A stretch of 64,000 nt of DNA from Undaria pinnatifida (taxonomy: Eukaryota > Sar > Phaeophyceae > Laminariales > Alariaceae): the NCBI GenBank assembly GCA_012845835.1, contig JABAKD010000010.1, positions 17,929,204 through 17,993,203 of the forward strand, read 5' to 3'. A model generated the notes under the pieces. That model had not been told where the DNA came from. It worked only from the letters and a program-made list of their open reading frames with translations, and did no database searches. Below, piece by piece: positions 12,701 to 21,957 of this stretch (position 1 is its first letter; every line of letters starts with the position of its first letter). The translations under genes and the position numbers were made by a program.

Positions 12701-15700
12701 CGCGATAAGTCAGACCCTAGCTTTGTTTCATACCCCGCCTGAACACATGTGCAGGTTGTAGGCCTGTGAGTTTGGTGGCGACGCAAGTCAACTGCACTTC
12801 GCAAATTGTACCTAACCAACAACCAACTATTTATTAGTCGGTTAGTACGGAGGCAGCAAACTCACAATTATTTGTAACAGTTTGATGTATGATATCGAGA
12901 GCAAGGCTTTTTCACCTCTGCTTCGGCTTCTAACCGCGCCTTCTCCTCCACCTCCCCTGCTTGTTGAATGACCAGCTGGGATTCGAAAGCTTCCGCTGTG
13001 AAGGTGAAGTACCACTGCTCTCCGTACACCTTGTCCGGGTCTGCGATCAGCAGTACTTCTTCCGTTGGACACGATTCTAGATCAGCCTGGTTGCGGATAC
13101 ACGGGCAGCGCAAGGGCGAGATTCAGTACAATCGGCAATACTTCTGCCGATGGACACGACTCTAGATCAGCCTGGTTGCTGATCCGCGGGCAGCGCATGA
13201 GCACGATTCATTGCATTGCTTCCGTCAGAAAACGTTCTGTACCAGCCTGTTTTTATCCACAAGCAGCAGAAAGGCAAGATTTAGATCAACAGTGGTGCTT
13301 CGAATGGGACGGCGACAATTTCATTTAGGGGTCTGGAACTACTGCTTTCTGCTGCGCTAACATGGTTGTGTTTTGAAGCAGCCCGGTATCAAAGGTGAGG
13401 TGCACCGCATAAATGCGATTGCAGCCCTTTGCCTCCCCCCCTCGACAAGATTATGGACCAACCTGGTTGTTGATCCGCGGGCAGCGCTGGGGCAAGATTA
13501 CGTGGTGCTTCAGACGGACGTATCATGGTATAAAGCACGGAAGTGCTTGAGATGGACGTACACGCGGTAGTACTTGTAATGAGGTTCTTCAACTGCTGTT
13601 GCGCCAAAGGTGTGTTTTGAAGCATTGCAGGTGGGGCACAGCAAACGACACCTAATACGAGACAGGGACATAAGAAACGCAAGCTGAGATTTACGGCCAG
13701 ATTTAGAGAACACTATGAAATTGGGGAGTCGGAATACTGAAATTAGAGTAGAACTCACCCTCTCCCAAATAAGAAACCCAGTCTAGGTCAAATTTTCTGT
13801 TCCTTACTAGGTGTCCTGTACCGCAGTGCTTCAGATGGACGTACATGCGGTAACAACTCTTATTGGGATTCTTCAAATATTCTTGTGTTGCGCTAACGCT
13901 GTGTTTGGAAGCATCGTGATGTCATATTACCGAGGCCCATACAATGTAACAGAGACAAGTGACCAAAACCAGGTATACCCGGTGCCGTGGTGGCCGAAGT
14001 CGGGTACTTTTCTCTTTCAGTGACCGCAATGACCCCAGGATGCCATCTCATTGGTCAGGTCAACGCCGGCCACCACCCGACGCTGGCCACACTTCCGCCA
14101 GGCACACCCGATTTGGGCTACCTAACCCCCCAAAAGGTACCCGATCCTTATACCGCCCTACCCAAAAATGACCGGGGGTAATGAATGGCCCGGCCATTTT
14201 CGGGTGTGGGGGTATAACAATCGGGGGACCTTTAGGGGTTGAGTAGCCAATATCGGGTTTCGGAGTGATCCTCTGTTCCGCCCGAGAGCTTACCACTGCT
14301 GTGGGCGACGCAGATCTACATAGCGACACGGACGAAGCTCTGCCAGCCGATTTTGGTCGTGCTTCCCCTCGCACCAGCCCTCCTTTTTTTTCGAAGCGCA
14401 ACCATTGAACTAATCAGTGTTTCGTGTAGTGTATGTGTTGGATAGACTCTCTGTCTCACCTGTACAGAACTACTTACAGGTATGCCCCCCCCCCCGGAGC
14501 CTCTCCCTCGCCATATGGAACTGCTTACAAATGCCCCCCCCCCGTGGGGCCTCTTCGCTCGGCAAATTTTCCCACCTCTCAGCCATCCTCGGCGCTTAAC
14601 TGCCGATGGGAAATTTTTTTTTTCCGGATCGGTCCGTGTATAGATCTTTGTCATGTTTGTCAAAATGTCAAGGCGACAGGTTTTGAGGTCTGAAGACGCG
14701 AGTTCGAGCCCCGCAGACTTCAGTTGTTATTTTTGTTTTTCAAACACTTTACATGTTTTTTTCTACTTTTTTTTTGTTTTTATTAGCACGTCTTCCTGCT
14801 TTGTTTTAGACATGTTTCTTCCGCGTTCCAGGCAAGAATCCTTCTGTATCGATTTCCTGAGCGGCTTCCATTTTTTTCGTTTCACACACTGACCTTGAGA
14901 TGTTCTTCTTTTCCAGGTCTCGTTCGACGCAGTACCATACAGCAGTGTACCGAGGTACACCACACCAAGTTTGTGCTTCTACATTGTTGAACGACAAAAA
15001 ACCCAGCTCTCAGCTCAGCTCAGCTATTATAGGTCAGCAGCGCGCAGGGCAGCGCCGTGCGGTGCCGTGAAGTACCAGGTACCAGGTACCGGTATCTACG
15101 TGTGTACTCGTTTTTTCGCTTTTTCATTGGCGTGTCCGCCCTGTCGGTCCTTTTGATGTTGTTTTTTTCGCGAATTACACACGTACTGCCGATCAGAATG
15201 TGACATCGCCAACACGCCATGACACAGAGCACAGCAGAGGGCAATCAGCTCTGCACAGGTAGCTCTTGGCATTGTCGAATCGTTAGTCGCACCAAAGCAT
15301 GGGTCTTCTTCCTGCCCCTTCCACATTCAGTTGTTTTCTTCCTTGTGCGAGCGTAGCGTGTGGCGTCAGCCGCCCGCGGAGCGGAGTCCTTGTGCTGCTT
15401 ACATCTATGGGGAACGCAGATCTAGCGCCACGGGCGGAGCCGTGACCGTACCGCCGATATTGTTGAATCCTGTGATTATTTCTGTAGCATTAACTTGTAG
15501 TTGCCACTGCTGTAATGCTTGCAGCATTAACGGTAGTAAATTTGTAGGGAGTCATGTAATGTGGTGAAGTTCTACGTTTGCTACTGTTGCTGTGCATTTC
15601 ATACCATGTAAAGACTGCCACTTAGTGACGACGGAAGGAGGTGTAAGGGCGCTTTGAAACTCACGTTTATACCCCAATGCTCCATGCTTTTCCGTACACC

Positions 15701-18700
15701 GAGTGCGACATCACAGCCCACACAGTGAGTACTACTACCCTACCACTACGGGCAACGCAGATCTAGCGCCATGGGCACAGCCGTGTCATACCTCTTCTAC
15801 TGAGTACCTGGTATCTGTCAACATCGATCGTGGTATACGGCAAGCCTTGAAGGCGACCACCAAACAGCTAAAACGTACGCGGGCGGAAGCTGTTCAGAGG
15901 TTCTTCGAAAATTACGTTAGCAAACTCGAAGGGCGTATCCGAGAAGGTGACCAATTTGGCTTTTACAAACACTTCAAAGGGATGGATGTGGAAAGGAAAA
16001 GAACGTTTAACTCGCAGTGCATCAAAGACGAGGAAGGTCGATTGCTGCGGGATAATGCCCTCATCCGCGAGCGGTGGGTGAGGTGGTTTCACAAACTGCT
16101 TAACACCAAGTCGCCGACCCTTGATCCCAGCATTGTGGACGAGCTTAAGCAGTGGCCCCCGTGCAGACCACTGAACGATGTCCCGTCTAGGTACGAAGTA
16201 GAGGAGGCGATCCGTGCGTTGGCGAACCAAAAGGCGGTAGGGCCCGATAGTCTCCCGGCCGAGCTTTTGAAGGCCTTGGCCGACGAAGGCGAAAACACCC
16301 TCGGAAAGTTCCACGATATCGCTGTGTGGAGGGGAGGTGGCGTACCGCAACAATGGAAAGATGCAACGATTAAGGCGCTTCACAAGAAGAAATATCGGAC
16401 TGAGTGTGGCCATTATCGTGGCATCTCCCTCGTGGCTCACGCCGGCAAATTACTCTTCAAAGTCATCGCGGGTCGCCTGAGTGACTATTGCGAACGCGAG
16501 AACATTCTGCCGGAGGAACAGTGTGGGTTCAGACCCCAACGCTCGACGGTTGACATGATGTTCGTAGTACGACGACTGCAGGAACTGGCGCGGAAGAAGG
16601 ACATCCCCTTGTGCATGTGCTTTATCGACCTCACCAAAGCATACGACTCCGTCGACCGAACCCTTCTGTGGGATGTCCTTGCTCGTTTGGGCGTGCCACC
16701 GAGAATGCTCGCCGTCATCCGCCAATTCCACGACGGCATGCAAGCATGCGTGCGGCTGGATGATGGAGAGTGCTCGGATAAGTTCGACGTGGGACAAGGT
16801 CTCAGGCGGATGCGTGCTCGCGCCACTGCTGTTCACCATGTTTTTCACGGCGGTAGTGGCCGAGAAACGCTTCCTCGCTGATGCAGCTATCACGGACAAC
16901 ATGGTGCAGCTCCAGCGAAAGGAGGAAGGTGAGAAGAAGGGCACTTCACGCACAGGCAAAGTCTACGGGTGGAGGGGGAAGGAGGGGGATGAGGTGCAGA
17001 GATTGTGGGGTATGCTGTACGCGGACGACGCGGACATCGGATCGCGATCATCAGAAGGGCTCGAGAGGATGATGACGGTGATCGTGACTACGTGCTCGTC
17101 GTTCGGGCCTACAGTATCCGAGGCAAAAACAGAGATAATGTGCCTGGAAACCAAAGGTGGGGGGAAGGTGTCCTTCACAATCAATGCAGCCGGCCAGTTA
17201 TACAATCAAACAATCGAATTTGTGTACTTGGGCGGGGCTATCCCCGCAGACAGAGACCTTAGCATTGAAATAACACGGCGTCTTCAGAGGGCCTGGGCGT
17301 GCTTCCAGCGGTACAAGATGGAAATCTATGATCGCCCGGGTGTGCGCTTACGGTTGAATGTGCGGTTGCTGACAGCTGAGGTGGTCGAGACACTTCTTTA
17401 CGGTTGCATGACGTGGAGCTCGAGGAAGCCTGACTATGACAGGCTACGACAGGTTCACCACTCCATGCTCCTCCGATGCCTTGGATGGCGGAAACAGAAG
17501 CGCGACGACCACACCCTATCGTACGCTGACGCGCTTGCCAAGACAGCTTCCGAGAGTATAGTAGAGGCGATAGTGCGCAAACGGAGAATATTGTTTGCGA
17601 GATTCGTAGCACGCATGGGGGAGGAGGAGCGTCTTCCACAGAGGGTAATGTTTGGGGAGCTTGTTGGGGGTAAGGGCTACTCAGGGGGGCAAGAGAAAGA
17701 CTGGATGGCTCATCTGAAGGAGGATATGTCGGTCTTCGGAATGAAATTCGAAGGGTGGCGAAAGGCTGCTCAGAAGGCTGGCAGATGGTTTCGACGAGCA
17801 GAGAAGGGAGCCGAGTTGTTCATGCGGAATTGGCAAGAAACGGAGAGACGCAAAGCTGCAGAGCGACGCGCAAAGGCTGCGGCAGCGCCATCCACCGTCG
17901 GCATCTATTTCTTTTTCTTTTTCTCACACTTCTACTTTCAAGCTTCTGGACAAGCCGTGGTTGCAGGTGTCGTCCCTTCTCCCCCCCGGTTCTTGCCTTC
18001 AATTTTTATCGCGCATAGGGTTCAGCTATCCCACTGCTCGTCGATTTTTCATCGAGTGTTGCTTACTCACGCTCTCGGGCTTTCCGCAAGACAATTTGTG
18101 CACAAGAAAAATTCTCAACGAATTTATACGAGTATGCACTCGGCGGGGCTCGAACTCACAAAACTGACCTATACCAGGCTCGAGGATCTATAAGCGGCCG
18201 GGGGGAGGGGGAAGGGGGGGGGAGGGGGGGGGGGGGGGAGGGGGGAAAGGGGGAAGGGGGCAAGGGGGGAAGGGTGGAAGGGGGAGGAGGGGGGACGTCA
18301 TGCCCAAGAGACTGAAGTCTGGGTTTGGCCATTATTGTCTTGAAAGTTGTGGGCCTACCAATGGCCGTCACAAGATAGCGTAAGACTGCCCTAACTTCTT
18401 CGCCATGTTGCGTTCTCTCCCCAGTGCCATTGATGATGCACTTGATACCCTCTATGAGCTCAATGCCGTCTTTAGTCAGTTCCCAGGGTCTGCTAGTATG
18501 ACATTTTTTTTCTCTTTTCCTTTCCTTGCTTCCTCTTCTTGTCTTGCCTTTTCTTGCTGTTCTTGTCTTTTCTTTCCTTTCCTTCTTTCTTTTTTCACTT
18601 TCTTCTCTTTTCTTTCCTTTCCTTTCTCTTCTTTTTTGTTCTTTGTTTCTTTTTCCAATCGACTTGCGTCTGTCGTGCGTATGCGTAGTGATAGATACTA

Positions 18701-21700
18701 CGTGTAATATATACGTGGTAGTCTTTCTTGGGTGGCAAGCGATATAGTCGGTTTTTTAGTCGGGAGTAGTGAGGCGTATGCACCAGTACGGACCTGGCGC
18801 ATCGTAGGCTGACTCTCGATTTCACTGTTATATGTTTCTGGTGGAGGCATGAATTGCGCCAGCTGTGACATATGCGTGTACCACCTTTGGGCTTTTTGTG
18901 TTTTCTCTACGGTATTCCTCAGCTCCAGAGTGACTGGAGCCTGTCTTGTGACCACGGACTTGATTATGCGAGTTAATGTGAGAACAACAACAACGACAAC
19001 GATATGCCCATCAAGCAATACTACTGTAAAGTTTGTTCTCTTCTCCTAAAGCATACCAGATACCGGTACTTTGTGCGAGGTTTTGCAGGCATCTGGTGCA
19101 ATACCTTTGGTATCGTGCAGTACCTTCTAGTACCCGGCTTTAAAAGGTGGTGTCACTGCCTTGGCCAGTTGTAGAGACAAAACGACAGAGTAGGCTGTAC
19201 GAGTATTGGTACCAAATTTCAATTTTCTCCCAATTTCCATACTTTATTTTTATCCTATCTCATATGTATCTGTATAATTGTGATTTTTTTTTTCCTTCGG
19301 GCATATCTCTTCGTGCTCGCACCTTTGTCCCAAACGTCAGGTGGGGTGGGCACGATTCGACCGTCGGGCTCACGTTGCTGGAGGTTTGGGCGCGATCCGT
19401 GCTGTGTGTCGCGCATGGCAAGCCTTTTGAACTTTTTTGGCCTTGGGCACACTTAAGGCAAATCCCCGGGTTTCCGAAACATCCCCGGGCATTGGGTTTC
19501 TGCATCCCCTATCCTCGCGTTTGTACGTAAAATTTTGGTGCAAACCGGGCTTTTCTGCTCGTAGAGGGTACACGTTTATTTCCCTTTTTTTGCACGGAGC
19601 ACCACGCTACGATCCTGCCGCCCAGCAGCAGTCCAACCCCTTAGCAGCAGCAGCCTGCCACTGTATGCGCGTGTGGCTGCTGTTGTAGTAGCTGATTGTT
19701 TGATCGGAGCGTGGCATTTGTCACCCCACCATACCCCTGTGCTGCCGCTTCGGATGCATCTCAATTGCATGTCCATAGATTGCGCCAATTTGGTCCGTAA
19801 TATAGGAACCTTTGAATAGTAGTTGATATTCAAACCTATCCTTACATTTACGTCCAAAGAGACAGTATTTTTCCGTACTACGTACCAAAGGGGTATTGTT
19901 TTGTGTCGGAGATTTTGCTCACGCCACAGATGACAGGTACTAAACATGAGGACGGCACAACGCTACGTGTACAACCCTACCGCACAGCAGCAGTAGTGGG
20001 ATACACCATGTGCATGCGCATGGCCAGTCCTCGCTATGCTGAGGCGAGTTGCTGTCGTCTCCACGAGGGGACGACTTTGAATCGGACGACGATCAAAACA
20101 ATCCAGCGTAATTTTGCTTGACTATAAAAAGCAAACAGCAGTGGATATAGGCGCCGATGGCACCACGCTACGATCCTGCCGCCCAGCAGCGGTCCAGCCC
20201 CCAAGCATCAAAAGCGTGCAACTCTATGCGCGTGTGGCTGCTGTTGTAGAAGCTGATTCTTTGATCGGAGCGTGCCATTTGTCACCCCACCATACCCCAT
20301 ATTTCCGCTGTGCTGCCACTTCGTGCGCATCTCCATTGCATGTCCATAGATCGCGCCAATTCTGGCGGTAATATAGGAAACTTTATGATGGTAATTTATA
20401 TACCAACCCATCCTTACATTTACGTCCAAGTAGACAGAGTGTTTTTATGTACGTAACAGTGGGTTAATGTTATGAGTCGGAGCTTTTGCTCACACCACAG
20501 ATGACAGGGACCAGACAACATGAGGATAGCACAACGCTACGTGTACAACCTTGCCGCACAGCAGCAGTAGTAGGATACATCATGTATGTGCGCGTGGCGA
20601 GTCCTCGCTATGCTGAGGCGAGTTGCTTTCGTCCCCACGAGGGGACGATTTTGAATCGGACGACGATCTAAACAATCCAGCGTATTTTTTCTTGAATTTA
20701 AGAAGCAAACAGCAGTGGGTATAAGCGCTGATGCTCCATGAGAAAGGGCTTCTCTGTCTCAGCGACAATAGAAGCCCTACAGTTCTTCATTCCGCGCACT
20801 CTCTGCGACGAACTGGCGATGAATGGAGATGATTGCCCATCCTGGCGTGTATCACTCGTCATTAAGTTCAATATCTGGCTCAACAAGACACGAAGAGTAC
20901 CTATTCTGAAATTGCTGATTTCCATACGAAACAACAGGAAACAAAGAAAAACCATCAAAACCACGATAGAAAGACGGCGCACGGAACACCTGCTGATTTG
21001 TTTTTTTGCCGGTTGAAAATTCACCTATTCGCTCTTTTATTTTTCACCACGCAAACTTTACTGCATAAGAGTCGCCCGTATAAAAAGTCCCCATCGTACG
21101 AGTACTGGCGCTGGACACGTACGTACTGATGGCATTGCCACTTATTTACGGTTCTCCACCACGACAGCGAGAGAGCGAACCGTACCCGGGAGGGCGCCTC
21201 CCCACACTCCGCTTCTCGAGCTGCGGACAAGAACATAGTTTTCACTACCACCAGGTACATCTCATTTGCCCACAGACAGTCAGATGTTGGATGTTTGGGT
21301 TTCGTTCTTGCGCCACTCCCTTAGGCACTTCCCGGAGGGGAACCTTGTACCAGGTATGCATACTATCATACTTTTTTTTTTTTTCTTCCGTCTCATTTAT
21401 TATCCTGGCACTACTCTCGCGCTCCCTCCCAGTAGTAACTCAGATCTGGGGTCACACAGCTGACCCTCTCCTCCTTCCCCACTGCGGTACGCGCCTTCGT
21501 TTAAATCGTGAGCAGACTTCAGCATTTTCTTCCCTTGTCGACTCGCGTCGAATACTGCTGTACCAGAGGGTAGACGAAAAATCCTAAACAGAGGCCAAGC
21601 CAGCCAAGCCGTCCATATAGATACCTCTGGATTCTGGATCCGTTTGGATTTTTTTTGCAGATTTTTTTGTGTTCTGCCACTGCTGTCTAGCAAGCTTGCG

Positions 21701-21957
21701 ATAGGCAGCAGGCCGCTCGCCGCTCGTCAGGAATCTTCACCCGGGCTTAGCCTTACCTTAAAGTCGTTCCAGTCGCACATGAAGCCGAACTTGCCGACCT
21801 CCTCGAGCAGATGCGCCCTGTCCAGCAGAACATACGGCTTGAGGGCTGTCATGCTGCCGGGCTCCGCCCCATCCTCCCTCAGCCGGTACAAATCGTAATT
21901 CTTCATCTGGATCCATATCGGACGACATCCCGGTGGAACCCCCTTTTCCTCGCCCAT
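3668..21957 (-). CDS. DNAI3: Axonemal dynein intermediate chain 3 (DNAI3/WDR63, IC140-like), exons 1-10; 3' part off window
   Basis: This gene encodes the WD-repeat intermediate chain of inner-arm dynein I1/f, which acts in the flagellar axoneme. Ten exons are visible on the minus strand: 21957-21757, 13086-12916, 12176-12069, 11439-11302, 9589-9404, 8875-8771, 7686-7471, 5463-5350, 4417-4169 and 3778-3668. Each length is a multiple of three, and together they encode 533 residues in one frame. In order they show the N-terminal [12 protein letters not shown] block, the [19 protein letters not shown] block, the [15 protein letters not shown] block, the [12 protein letters not shown] helix, and the first WD blades ([39 protein letters not shown]). 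This order matches what I recall of animal WDR63 and algal IC140. The family is about 890-1000 residues, so the last WD blades must lie beyond position 1. The start is the ATG at 21957; the upstream in-frame GTG at 21987 is less likely. A paralogous dynein intermediate chain is the only serious alternative. Confidence 0.88.
4169..4417 (-). CDS. DNAI3: DNAI3 exon 9
   Basis: Acceptor AACAG|ATT and donor CAG|GTGAGG bound 83 codons. It begins [19 protein letters not shown], continues through a charged loop with a Gly/Asp stretch, and ends [18 protein letters not shown]. Both ends match the blade and inter-blade sequence of WDR63. Confidence 0.93.
5350..5463 (-). CDS. DNAI3: DNAI3 exon 8
   Basis: Acceptor CTCAG|GTG and donor GGG|GTGAGT bound 38 codons. 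[38 protein letters not shown] (split here for length) is almost diagnostic of WDR63: a WD blade end, then the I.HP.L.LE.P..IFCF.F.PS.P motif. Confidence 0.93.
5878..5940 (+). repeat. (ACATCA)n microsatellite
   Basis: About ten copies of the hexamer CAACAT lie between DNAI3 exons 7 and 8, just before the TIR element at ~5990. Confidence 0.9.
5990..6800. mobile_element. TIR element with CAGTCGAAAA subterminal repeats
   Basis: The left end, TTTCTTACACAGTCGGATT followed by GTCGAAAACGGCC at about 6000-6040, is mirrored by the right end at about 6730-6785, which on the minus strand reads TTTCTTACGCAGTCGGATT then GTCGAAAACGGCC. Many CAGTCGAAAA/TTTTCGACTG copies cluster inside both ends. No transposase is visible in the ~0.8 kb, so it would be a non-autonomous DNA transposon. 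Confidence 0.75.
7471..7686 (-). CDS. DNAI3: DNAI3 exon 7 (start of WD40 domain)
   Basis: Acceptor CTCCAG|GAC and donor CAG|GTAGGA bound 72 codons: [20 protein letters not shown], then [20 protein letters not shown], then [36 protein letters not shown] plus the W.P..GC.AVS pattern is the family signature at the entry into blade 1. Confidence 0.92.
8353..8517 (+). mobile_element. SINE-like poly(A) element, copy 2
   Basis: This copy shares ATGGGACCCGAAGGGTGCGC, CGACACACGACGCGTATGAA and CATCCGCCGGAGAATG with the copy at 2247-2405 and ends in about 25 A. It lies in the intron between DNAI3 exons 6 and 7, antisense to the gene. Confidence 0.78.
8590..8695 (+). repeat. Tandem GTATGTATGAAA / GTATGTAACCTA repeats
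   Basis: About four copies of TATGAAAGTATG are followed by copies of TATGTAACCTAG and a TATGATAG run. The tract lies in the intron after DNAI3 exon 6. Confidence 0.85.
8771..8875 (-). CDS. DNAI3: DNAI3 exon 6, followed by a GC-AG intron
   Basis: Acceptor CCCCAG|GCG starts 35 codons encoding [20 protein letters not shown] and [15 protein letters not shown]. The last matches the ALQQNEIMNTF helix of WDR63. The exon must end at CAG followed by GCGAGA: this GC donor gives phase 0, whereas the next GT site lies beyond an in-frame stop. Confidence 0.87.
9404..9589 (-). CDS. DNAI3: DNAI3 exon 5 (intact copy of a triplicated exon start)
   Basis: Acceptor TTTCAAG|GTG and donor GAG|GTGCGC bound 62 codons. 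The peptide runs [20 protein letters not shown], then a Ser/Ala stretch, then [18 protein letters not shown], a conserved block of the family. Copies of the first ~85 bp with the preceding intron end lie at about 9793-9710 and 9981-9898. Confidence 0.88.
9706..9990 (-). repeat. Two extra tandem copies of DNAI3 exon 5 start
   Basis: Copies at 9793-9706 and 9981-9895 repeat the intron end plus the first ~85 bp of exon 5 (spacing 204 and 188 bp). The nearer copy keeps the acceptor and reads [20 protein letters not shown] before a stop. The farther copy has lost the acceptor and carries an in-frame TAA. Intervening intron is also shared, including the TTAGTATTG.CAAGGCGAG block. Confidence 0.9.
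10915..11127. mobile_element. hAT-like MITE, GGGTC family, copy 1
   Basis: The ends are AGGGCATTTCACGGGTCATG and CTGACCCGTGAAAAGCCTTG (inverted), with internal GGGTCG-type repeats and a GGTCACTCTGACCC core. It lies in the DNAI3 intron between exons 4 and 5. Family copies lie at 41192-41316 and 44801-45035. Confidence 0.85.
11302..11439 (-). CDS. DNAI3: DNAI3 exon 4
   Basis: Acceptor CCAG|GTAGAAG and donor AAG|GTAACG bound 46 codons. The core [20 protein letters not shown] followed by [16 protein letters not shown] matches the WDR63 block of shape ..Y.ISR.R..FGAP.KF.D, then the acidic Y segment. Confidence 0.85.
12069..12176 (-). CDS. DNAI3: DNAI3 exon 3
   Basis: Acceptor AAGTAG|GCG and donor GAG|GTATGT bound 36 codons encoding [19 protein letters not shown] and [17 protein letters not shown]. 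It continues the Glu-rich helix of exon 2. The [12 protein letters not shown] segment corresponds to the KPWVSLGSEKE block of WDR63. Confidence 0.85.
12916..13086 (-). CDS. DNAI3: DNAI3 exon 2
   Basis: Acceptor CAACCAG|GCT and donor GAG|GTGAAA bound 57 codons. The peptide carries [20 protein letters not shown] followed by a charged helical stretch. The 5' portion of this exon, with its acceptor, is repeated upstream at about 13171 and, more degenerately, near 13246 and 13462. Confidence 0.88.
13087..13480 (-). repeat. Tandem partial copies of DNAI3 exon 2 start
   Basis: A copy 85 bp upstream (start 13171) repeats CAACCAG|GCTGATCTAG.GTCGTGTCC and reads [13 protein letters not shown]. Weaker copies of the acceptor core occur near 13246 and 13462. 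The shared upstream segment contains CGGGCAGCGC in several copies. Confidence 0.82.
13500..13925. repeat. Degenerate duplicated ~110-bp segment in DNAI3 intron 1
   Basis: The blocks at about 13505-13625 and 13815-13925 share GTGCTTCAGA.GGACGTA, the phrase ATGGACGTACA.GCGGTA and a final TGTGTTT.GAAGCAT. On the minus strand both read an ASKH....AT...[13 protein letters not shown]-like peptide, but I recognise no protein and no splice sites. Confidence 0.55.
14920..15395 (+). mobile_element. Composite repeat family A, copy 1
   Basis: The copy carries the blocks GCGCAGGGCAGCGCCGTGCG, CTGCCGATCAGAATGTGACA, GCAATCAGCTCTGCACAGGT and CGCCCGCGGAGCGGAG. The same ordered blocks occur inverted at 23043-23615 and direct at 51385-51910. 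No coding capacity is evident. Confidence 0.82.
15829..16881 (+). pseudogene. LINE reverse transcriptase, N-terminal part (frameshifted)
   Basis: The frame opens with a charged pre-RT region and reads through [14 protein letters not shown], the [20 protein letters not shown] block, [20 protein letters not shown], then [20 protein letters not shown] (RT motif A with catalytic Asp) and [19 protein letters not shown]. After KFDVGQGL the frame is lost: two bases appear to be missing near 16805 and the RT continues in another frame. No start ATG is evident; the retained region begins about residue 43 of the open frame. Confidence 0.88.
16806..17930 (+). pseudogene. LINE reverse transcriptase, C-terminal part
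   Basis: The RT resumes with [14 protein letters not shown] (motif B), then [14 protein letters not shown] with the catalytic YADD box, a thumb region with YLGGAI, and a C-terminal segment containing [10 protein letters not shown] and [18 protein letters not shown]. This order is typical of LINEs found in algae and invertebrates. The open frame runs on to 18193 but the recognisable protein ends near 17900. Confidence 0.88.
18196..18298 (+). repeat. G-run tract 2
   Basis: About 100 bp are almost entirely G with scattered A, similar to the tract at 1090-1172, 8 bp downstream of a tRNA B-box-like segment (18135-18155, minus strand). It lies within DNAI3 intron 1. Confidence 0.85.
18504..18660 (+). 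repeat. Polypyrimidine tract
   Basis: About 155 bp are nearly all T and C, mostly TTTTCTTTCC-type words, with few purines. It gives spurious Phe/Leu/Ser frames on the plus strand and Lys/Glu/Arg frames on the minus strand. Confidence 0.85.
18921..18986 (+). repeat. Dispersed repeat G, copy 1
   Basis: The block AGCTCCAGAGTGACTGGAGC, continuing through TGTGACCACGGACTTGATTA to TGCGAGTTAATGTGAGAAC, recurs inverted at 27121-27195 and direct at 39670-39725. Confidence 0.88.
19596..20738 (+). repeat. Direct tandem duplication, ~565-bp unit, two copies
   Basis: Units 19596-20157 and 20158-20738 align end to end: CACCACGCTACGATCCTGCC, GATCGGAGCGTG(G/C)CATTTGTC, CTTACATTTACGTCCAA, CACAACGCTACGTGTACAAC and AATCGGACGACGATC recur in the same order. 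Copies differ by several percent and small indels. No coding frame is conserved over the unit. It lies in DNAI3 intron 1. Confidence 0.9.
21757..21957 (-). CDS. DNAI3: DNAI3 exon 1 (start codon)
   Basis: Sixty-seven codons run from ATG to the donor AAG|GTAAGG. The peptide includes [14 protein letters not shown] and [19 protein letters not shown], which align with the N-terminal region of WDR63 before its conserved acidic/YG block. It ends WNDFK, which joins [10 protein letters not shown] of exon 2 at phase 0. Confidence 0.85.

Larger units (their letters stand above)
15829..17930 (+). mobile_element. 5'-truncated LINE (non-LTR retrotransposon)
   Basis: Only the reverse-transcriptase region and C-terminal domain of a LINE ORF2 remain; no apurinic endonuclease domain is found upstream. 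It sits in the 8.7-kb first intron of DNAI3, in the antisense direction to the gene. A T/C-rich stretch follows the open frame rather than a clear poly(A). It is dead because of a frameshift at about 16805. Confidence 0.85.

Noticed and set aside
15868-16959. Minus-strand frames of 190 and 169 codons over the LINE
   Set aside because: They are antisense shadows of the reverse-transcriptase frame with no domain of their own.
18526-18825. Hydrophobic (plus) and Lys/Glu-rich (minus) frames
   Set aside because: They translate the polypyrimidine tract; composition alone explains them.
20738-21016. 92-codon plus-strand frame starting [20 protein letters not shown]
   Set aside because: I recognise no family, and it lies in DNAI3 intron 1 next to a tandem repeat; kept only as an unexplained open frame.
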